A model generated the notes under the pieces. The model did not search any database and had not been told where the DNA came from. It saw nothing but the letters and a program-made list of their open reading frames with translations. Shown here in pieces: positions 17,140 to 22,115 of a stretch of DNA of 22,115 bases. Each line of letters begins with the position of its first letter. Position 1 is the stretch's first letter. A program made the position numbers and the translations under genes. The DNA comes from Clostridium_AD sp047624165 (GTDB lineage: Bacteria; Bacillota; Clostridia; Clostridiales; Clostridiaceae). The DNA lies in contig JBLHPD010000061.1 of assembly GCA_047624165.1 (NCBI GenBank), forward strand, positions 1 through 22,115, read 5' to 3'.

Positions 17140-18170
17140 TATTTTACGCGTCCTTCCCTAACTGTTTTAGTAAACGTATATATATTATCAATGGGCGAAG
17201 AAGTGCTTAGACCACATGCAGGGGATATAATATCTATACCATCTCGCAAAAGCTTCTCAGTGTGGCTGAAAACACTACTGGTAGTACCAAATTCCAATAG
17301 ATACGTACTTAAATTACCCATAGTAGTAAGAGATGGGTACTCTTCTTTAAGTATACGCAAATTCACTAGTGAATCTGTACTTATAGCATTGCTTCTAATA
17401 CTCTGCAACTGACTTTTTACAGCATTTAATTTACCGCATATGTGAACTATAACAGGTACGTTTAAAGCATGAATACCGTCTATAAGCTTATTTAAATATC
17501 TTACAGCATATTCTTCAAACATCTTAGGTCCAAGTATTTGGCCTGTTGCAGTAGGATCCGCAATGGATATAACAGTAACTCCGTTATCAATCATAAGTTT
17601 TGCATACTCTATTAAAAAATCTGTTACATAATCAATAACCTTATGTGATCCTTCTTTGTTCTTTCGAAGTTCCTTTAAAAACATCATTGGGTCAACCATA
17701 GATGCTGCAGTGCTTATAGGTCCTGTCAAACTTCCAATTACAGGCACGTCCTCGTTTTGTTTTGATATATAATATCCTGCCTGAATAATGGTATCAACGC
17801 GTCCCTTTTTAAGAATTTCATTTATATTTTTAAACTCAACATTTGACACAGAAGAAAATACTTCTTTAATAATTTTAGGTTCACAAGCAAGTGTTCCAAA
17901 ATCAACTTTACTTCCAAGTACCTCAGCCTCTACAGTCATACAAAATGGGATTCCCATGTTTTCAAATCCTGTATGAGTATGAACATCCTTTGAAAGAAGT
18001 CCCATGAGCTTGCCGTCCATATGCGCCTGGGGCAAAGTATGCCCGGTTTTGTTCATTACATCTACTATAGCTGCATTCATCATTCCCCCAGGGCAAATAA
18101 CAGGAGGTCTATCCACTTTTTCTTTATTTAAAACTCTTAGCAATCTTTCCTTTTGATTAAATACATCCAT
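17139..18170 (-). CDS. URO-D-family corrinoid methyltransferase, MtaA/CmuA-like
   Basis: 343 aa, a TIM-barrel protein of the uroporphyrinogen-decarboxylase superfamily. KERLLRVLNKEKVDRPPVICPGGMM at the N-terminus is typical of the MtaA/CmuA methyltransferase group rather than true HemE. The likely zinc ligands are H243 and C245 (VHICG) with C319 (SPACGLS). Such enzymes move a methyl group between a corrinoid protein and a thiol (coenzyme M in methanogens). Here the thiol or other acceptor is unknown, as most clostridia are not known to make coenzyme M. ATG at 18168-18170 has GAGGGTT five nt upstream. The corrinoid protein ends 33 nt before and the activase overlaps by one base. Confidence 0.88.
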   Translation of the reverse strand: MDVFNQKERLLRVLNKEKVDRPPVICPGGMMNAAIVDVMNKTGHTLPQAHMDGKLMGLLSKDVHTHTGFENMGIPFCMTVEAEVLGSKVDFGTLACEPKIIKEVFSSVSNVEFKNINEILKKGRVDTIIQAGYYISKQNEDVPVIGSLTGPISTAASMVDPMMFLKELRKNKEGSHKVIDYVTDFLIEYAKLMIDNGVTVISIADPTATGQILGPKMFEEYAVRYLNKLIDGIHALNVPVIVHICGKLNAVKSQLQSIRSNAISTDSLVNLRILKEEYPSLTTMGNLSTYLLEFGTTSSVFSHTEKLLRDGIDIISPACGLSTSSPIDNIYTFTKTVREGRVK

Positions 18171-18203
18171 TTTTCAACCCTCTTTTCAAGTTTATAAAAG
18201 TAA

Positions 18204-18866
18204 TTAGACTACAGCTTTCGCATCAACTAGTTTCCTTGCTAGTCTTATAGCTTCTGCTGCATTTACCGAATACCCATCTGCACCAATCTTATCTGCAAAA
18301 CCTTGTGAAATCGGACCTCCCCCTATCATAATTTTAAACTTCTCTCTTATATTTTGCTTATCTAAAATTCTTATAACTTCTGCCATGCCATCCATAGTTG
18401 TAGTCATTAAAGTTGAAAGTGCTATTATATTTGCATTTTCCTCTTTTGCTCTTTCTACAAATATTGATGGTGGAACGTCTCGACCAAGATCGATAACATC
18501 AAAGCCTGAAGTCTCAAGCATAATCTTTACAAGATTTTTCCCTATATCATGAGTATCTCCCTCAACTACACCTATAACCACCTTGAGTTTCACTTCGTTT
18601 TTATCTATTTTAATATGTGGTTTTAGGACATCAAGTCCTGCATACATTGCATCGGAACACATTAAAAGCTCTGGAATAAAATATTCTTCTTCCTCAAAAA
18701 GTTTTCCTGCCTTTTCCATACCTTTAGACAACCCTTTATCAATTGCTTCAAATGCATCATATTTTTCAGAAATTACCTGCTTTGAAATAGCTACTGCTTC
18801 TTCTTCATCCATATCAACCACTGAATCCTCTAGTTTCTTAAATAATACTTCTTTATTATCTGACAT
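18204..18866 (-). CDS. Corrinoid (B12-binding) methyltransferase protein, MtaC/MtbC-like
   Basis: 220 aa. A helical cap domain (about 10-90; ELLMCSDAMYAGLDVLKPH) is followed by a Rossmann-like B12-binding domain with GDTHDIGKNLV (H106 is the expected lower cobalt ligand), ALSTLMTTTM and GGGPISQGFADKIGADGY. It serves as the methyl carrier shuttling between methyltransferases as methyl-Co(III)/Co(I). GGAGG lies 7 nt before the ATG at 18864-18866. It lies between DUF1638 and the MtaA-like methyltransferase genes in one transcript with its activase. Confidence 0.93.
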   Translation of the reverse strand: MSDNKEVLFKKLEDSVVDMDEEEAVAISKQVISEKYDAFEAIDKGLSKGMEKAGKLFEEEEYFIPELLMCSDAMYAGLDVLKPHIKIDKNEVKLKVVIGVVEGDTHDIGKNLVKIMLETSGFDVIDLGRDVPPSIFVERAKEENANIIALSTLMTTTMDGMAEVIRILDKQNIREKFKIMIGGGPISQGFADKIGADGYSVNAAEAIRLARKLVDAKAVV

Positions 18867-18895
18867 TTTATAACCTCCATATTTAGTACATTATT

Positions 18896-19558
18896 TTATA
18901 TACCAATATTAAAATCTTCCTCTTTTAAACTTTCCAAAGGAATTATATTTATAAATTTATCATTGTCCCACGGACCTTTTACAATCCCTTCAATATAAGA
19001 ATTACTTCCTTTAATTGTGTTATGACTCAAGTTAAGCAGTTTTGCTATTTCTCCAGATTGCTGAATGTCAACCTTTTCGCTGCAACATCCAGTTTTAATA
19101 AACAATATCTGGTTATAACCTTCATACATTCTTGAGAGAACTTTTAAAGCTTTCTTTTCACCATATTTATCTTTAATACGCTTATGTTCAGAAAGTATTG
19201 ATTTCTCTGAGTTCATGTACCCACAAGATAAATAAAAGGTACCAATTTTCTTTTCATAAACACCTTCATTTACTTTATCTGAATCAAGAAAAATAGAGAT
19301 ACAATCGTGTACCTTAGGTATTGTTAGAATGCAATCTGTGGCCACCAAACCCTTAGCCGCACCACCACACAAACCAAAAGCTAAAATAATTCTCGAATAC
19401 CCTGTTGATCTTTCAATGATGCACTGCAATTCCATCCTAAGTTTCTCAGGATAAAGATGTAGATTCATAGATATAAACTCATATTCAACATCAAGTATTG
19501 GTGTTATAGAAAGTAACTCTTTTTTCATAACCTCACAAGCTATAATTTTTATAGTCAT
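18896..19558 (-). CDS. DUF1638 protein associated with corrinoid methyltransferases
   Basis: 220 aa, no membrane segment. Recognised by ILAFGLCGGAAKGLVATD and IPKVHDCISIFLDS with GTFYLSCGYM, which follow the DUF1638 pattern (YGLCGxG / PRxHDCIxLxLGS). Family members are often encoded beside corrinoid methyltransferases, but their function is unassigned to my knowledge. Cysteines in GLCGG, HDC, LSCG and TGCC could bind a metal or cofactor; this is inference. ATG at 19556-19558 follows AAGGACG. It starts 13 nt after the first methyltransferase stop and ends 29 nt before the corrinoid protein, so it is firmly within the operon. Confidence 0.85.
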   Translation of the reverse strand: MTIKIIACEVMKKELLSITPILDVEYEFISMNLHLYPEKLRMELQCIIERSTGYSRIILAFGLCGGAAKGLVATDCILTIPKVHDCISIFLDSDKVNEGVYEKKIGTFYLSCGYMNSEKSILSEHKRIKDKYGEKKALKVLSRMYEGYNQILFIKTGCCSEKVDIQQSGEIAKLLNLSHNTIKGSNSYIEGIVKGPWDNDKFINIIPLESLKEEDFNIGI

Positions 19559-19571
19559 TTATATCACGTCC

Positions 19572-20648
19572 TTAGCTAAAAAGTTCAGAGTCAAATGGAT
19601 ATTTGCCGTATTTCCTTGCTGTAGCGCGTAATGCAAGAATATTTTCAGGAGGAGTATCTATTGGAAGTCCACAACCTAAAGCAAGTATATATCCCTTTGG
19701 ACTGTCATAAGCTTTTCTAAGACACTGCTTTGCTTCTCTTTCAACATCTTGAGGAGTACCCAAATACATTGTGGCTGTGGGCTTCACATTGCCTACAAGT
19801 ATCACTCTGTCCCCTACAACTCTTTTTGCTTCTTCTAAATCTATAGTTTCATCAAGACTTAAAGCGCCTGCCCCGGCATCTGCCATAAGTGTCCAAATCT
19901 TTGTCGTATTTCCACAAATGTGTAGAGAAGGAGCACTTTTCCCAGTACTTATAATTGCATCAATAACTTCTTTTAGATATGGTAAAGTAAATTTAGCAAA
20001 CATATCCTTACTTATTAAAGCCCCTGAAGCAGTCGGTTCATCAATTTCTATGCTCACATCACGCTTAGCCACTTCCTTAATAAACGCAATAGTTGTATCT
20101 GTTACAAGTCTAAGAATCCTATGTGCAAATTCTGGATTTTTTCTTAAATCCCGTAAAAAATTAACTACACCTCTAAGATTTCCTGAAGTTGTAAATGGTC
20201 CTGGAATCCCAACAGAAACTGGTATTTCTTTTCCTAACTTATCTACAAGAGCTTCTGCCGTTTGTAAAATAAAAGGAAATCTACCGGATTTTTGAGGATC
20301 CGGCAAGGAAATTTTGTCCAAATCCGAAAAGTTGTTTATCGCGTAATCTGTAACATAAGGAGCTCCATGGTCAGGGAAAATAAGTTTACTTCCCAATGCT
20401 TCTGCAATTCCTCCAAGGCCCGGCCCAATAATGGTTGATTCAATGGCATATTTTTCATTTGCTGCGATTTGTCCCTGTAAAAATTTTTCAACTGAAAAAC
20501 TAAGCTCCGATACCTTTACACCTATAAGATTTGCAGCATGATCACCGATACTAGGACCACATTGAATTCTATCATAGGGATTCCCTTTTGCTATTGCTTC
20601 CGCTCTTTCTTTTGGAGTCATTTCATCTTTAAAATTCTGCCTATCCAT
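19572..20648 (-). CDS. URO-D-family methyltransferase (candidate substrate:corrinoid methyltransferase)
   Basis: About 358 aa, a uroporphyrinogen-decarboxylase-fold protein. Zinc-binding residues by analogy with MtaA/MtbA are H246 and C248 (LHICGN) and C329 (ALGCGLP), numbered from the ATG at 20657. It differs clearly from the second URO-D protein downstream: the RPPVICPGG segment is replaced by DRIQCGPSIGDHAANLIG, so it probably handles the other half-reaction. As the first gene after the promoter and next to DUF1638 and the corrinoid protein, it is a candidate for the enzyme that demethylates the growth substrate. Start: ATG at 20646-20648 has AAGGA ten nt upstream; the ATG at 20657 has only one base between, so it is less likely. 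Confidence 0.87.
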   Translation of the reverse strand: MDRQNFKDEMTPKERAEAIAKGNPYDRIQCGPSIGDHAANLIGVKVSELSFSVEKFLQGQIAANEKYAIESTIIGPGLGGIAEALGSKLIFPDHGAPYVTDYAINNFSDLDKISLPDPQKSGRFPFILQTAEALVDKLGKEIPVSVGIPGPFTTSGNLRGVVNFLRDLRKNPEFAHRILRLVTDTTIAFIKEVAKRDVSIEIDEPTASGALISKDMFAKFTLPYLKEVIDAIISTGKSAPSLHICGNTTKIWTLMADAGAGALSLDETIDLEEAKRVVGDRVILVGNVKPTATMYLGTPQDVEREAKQCLRKAYDSPKGYILALGCGLPIDTPPENILALRATARKYGKYPFDSELFS

Positions 20649-20701
20649 ATTTCCCATTTCCTTTCTTTACTTTTTTTACTATTCCTATATGTTTTATAGG
20701 T

Positions 20702-20730
20702 ATTGTAATATATTTATACTACTTTGTCAA
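20702..20730 (-). promoter_or_regulatory. Sigma-A-type promoter of the methyltransferase/MGL operon
   Basis: On the minus strand TTGACA (20725-20730, perfect -35), a 17-nt spacer and TACAAT (20702-20707, 5/6 -10). It lies about 50 nt upstream of the first methyltransferase start. No riboswitch-like structure fits between it and the gene. Confidence 0.8.
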
Positions 20731-20796
20731 TTAATAACCCTATTTACTAATCATTAAATACAACTTGCTAAGTTTTTAAATGGGTATTCTATATAC

Positions 20797-20848
20797 TATC
20801 TTCATATAGTAATGTTAAACTGAATCTATGTATAAAAATTATATCAAG
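20797..20848 (+). repeat. Dispersed 52-bp upstream element, copy B
   Basis: Begins TATCTTCATATAGTAATGTT and ends AATTATATCAAG. It matches 9603-9654 (minus) at 44 of 52 positions with no gaps. It ends 54 nt before the NhaC-family start codon and has the same orientation relative to its gene as copy A. It may contain a promoter. Confidence 0.65.
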
Positions 20849-20902
20849 AATATGGACGAATTAAAGTAGAAAAATACTTACTATACATATGAGGAAAATT
20901 TA

Positions 20903-21996
20903 ATGAATAAAAAAACTAGTTTTGTAGGGTTGTTACCTTTGGTGTTTTTCTTGATATTGTTTATGGGGGCAGGAATTTTAACGGGAAAATTCTCTAGTAT
21001 GCCTTTATTGGTAGCTTTTGTTTTTGCTTCAGCTTTTGCTTTATTATTGGATAAAAAAGGATCGAAAACTTCATTAACTGACAAGATTGATATATTTGCT
21101 AAGGCTGCTGGGGAACCTACTATTATGTTAATGGCAGTTATCTTCATATTAGCAGGTGCTTTCTATTCCATCGCAGATGCAATGGGTGCCGTTACTTCCA
21201 TAGTAAATATGGGATTAAGTATTTTACCATCCAACATGCTATTGCCTGGTTTATTTATAGTTGGTTCTATTTTATCATTTTCTATGGGTACATCAATGGG
21301 AACTATAACGGCTTTAGCCCCAATAGGAGTTGGTATAGCAACGCAAACTGGCATGGGCTTACCTTTGGTTTTAGGAACTGTAGTTGGAGGTGCAATGTTT
21401 GGAGATAATCTATCTTTTATTTCAGATACAACAATTGCAGCTACAAGAACTCAAGGAGTAGAAATGAAAAATAAGTTTAAGTCAAATGCTTTAATTGTTT
21501 TACCTGCTTTTGTTATTACTATAATAATATTAACTTTTTTATCTGGTGGAAATGCACAGATACAAACACATGCATACTCATTAGTTAGAATAATTCCATA
21601 TATAGCGATCATTATAAGCGCGGCAGTTGGATTAAATGTTATGGTTGTTTTAGGAATAGGTATAGCTGCAGGATCAATAATTGGACTTGTAATGGGTAGT
21701 TTTAATATGGTTGAGATGTTTGCAGCATTACAACGTGGGATGGGTTGGATGGAAGATTTGGCTCTAATTTCCATTATGGTAGGGGGATTAGTTGGTCTTA
21801 TGCATTATTATGGTGGGATCGAGTATCTACTAGAAAAAATAACGTCTAAAGTAAAAACAAAAAAAGGAGGAGAAATAGGTATAGCTGCACTAGTAAGTGT
21901 GCTAGATATAACTACAACTAACAATACAATATCAATTATTACTGCAGGACCATTAGCAAAGGATTTGTCAAATGAATATGGAGTTAGCCAGAGCTG
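20903..21996 (+). pseudogene. NhaC-superfamily Na+/H+ antiporter (possible methionine transporter), 3'-truncated
   Basis: 364 aa are readable, with about ten hydrophobic helices and the NhaC motifs SFSMGTSMGTITALAPIGVGIA and GGAMFGDNLSFISDTTIAATRTQG. Members are normally about 430-460 aa. Here the frame ends in TGA right after LAKDLSNEYGVSQS, where the family continues (SASLLDIF..., last helices), so roughly 80 residues are missing. The following 113 bases encode no such sequence in any frame I read. The gene is divergent from the methyltransferase operon. Some NhaC-superfamily proteins (MetT) are predicted methionine transporters, which would fit methionine gamma-lyase next door, but MleN-type or plain antiporter function cannot be excluded. 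GAGGAAAA precedes the ATG. If the window edge is a contig end or insertion, the remainder may lie beyond it. Confidence 0.75.
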
Positions 21997-22108
21997 AAGC
22001 ATGATTTTTTTAAAAGCACTAATTTAACGTAATATTATAAATTAATATTACTATTTGTCATCCACAGATTTTTTTTATATAATATTGCTAATAAAATAAG
22101 CTTCAGTT
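21992..22108. other. Segment bounded by short inverted repeats at the transporter break
   Basis: CTGAAGC (21994-22000) at the point where the NhaC-family frame ends is inverted as GCTTCAG (22100-22106), and flanking bases are partly complementary. The roughly 110 bp between are AT-rich and non-coding. This could be a small inserted element or one end of a larger one; 7-bp repeats alone are weak evidence. Confidence 0.3.
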
Positions 22109-22115
22109 CATTTTC

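Noticed and set aside
17139..20657. Uroporphyrinogen decarboxylase (HemE) for haem or sirohaem synthesis
   Set aside because: Both proteins carry HxCG and a distal CG cysteine for zinc, and they neighbour a corrinoid protein and its activase; no tetrapyrrole genes are present.
20658..20902. SAM (S-box) or other methionine-related riboswitch between the divergent transporter and methyltransferase operon
   Set aside because: No S-box core sequences, no multi-stem junction and no terminator/antiterminator pair on either strand; only the minus-strand promoter, the 52-bp element and small AT stems.
22055..22070. DnaA-box-like TCATCCACA near the right edge
   Set aside because: A single imperfect site with no cluster and no replication gene nearby.

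Overview
The window is AT-rich with short intergenic spaces, AGGAGG-type ribosome binding sites, several TTG/GTG starts and many U-tailed hairpins. Its protein families (corrinoid methyltransferases, a LonB/C-like protease, an LDCC-motif peptide, a PhoB/HisKA pair, a SulP transporter) point to an anaerobic, low-GC, spore-forming Firmicute of the Clostridium type. This is inference from the sequence alone. Almost everything lies on the minus strand. No rRNA, tRNA, CRISPR array or complete insertion sequence was seen.

Layout from left to right. 1-765: the left edge holds a 26-bp perfect palindrome in front of a tiny ORF. It is followed by a decayed plus-strand ABC-transporter ATPase (in-frame stop, frameshift, loss of the 3' part) that ends in a terminator shared with the convergent Lon-family protease gene. 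766-5783: the Lon-like protease, then a secreted protein with two tandem CX5R phosphatase domains and a C-terminal LysM. 5820-7165: a two-gene unit for a 50-aa membrane peptide and a 241-aa exported/membrane protein, neither of known function. 7166-9284: a SulP/STAS anion transporter and a small DUF1523-like anchored protein. 9412-9842: a 48-aa LDCC-motif peptide, a 46-bp perfect palindrome, and a 15-bp tandem repeat that has copied the stop codon of the next gene. 9843-13869: a class B penicillin-binding protein preceded on the same strand by a PhoB-type regulator and histidine kinase.

The most interesting region is 14117-20730. One strong sigma-A-like promoter drives a co-directional run of six genes: a URO-D-fold methyltransferase, a DUF1638 protein, a corrinoid protein, a second (MtaA/CmuA-like) URO-D methyltransferase, a RACo-like ASKHA/[2Fe-2S] corrinoid activase, and methionine gamma-lyase, ending in a strong terminator. 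Methionine gamma-lyase releases methanethiol, and URO-D/corrinoid pairs in methanogens (Mts) can demethylate methylated thiols. The operon therefore looks like a candidate pathway that captures the S-methyl group of methionine or methanethiol. No pterin-binding methyl-acceptor enzyme is present, so the acceptor is open. Divergent from the operon is an NhaC-superfamily transporter (the superfamily that includes predicted methionine transporters). It is truncated near its 3' end, next to a short sequence bounded by inverted repeats at the window edge.

A 52-bp element recurs at 85 % identity in front of two unrelated genes: the LDCC peptide and the NhaC transporter. It is in the same orientation relative to each gene, and no annotated feature explains it.
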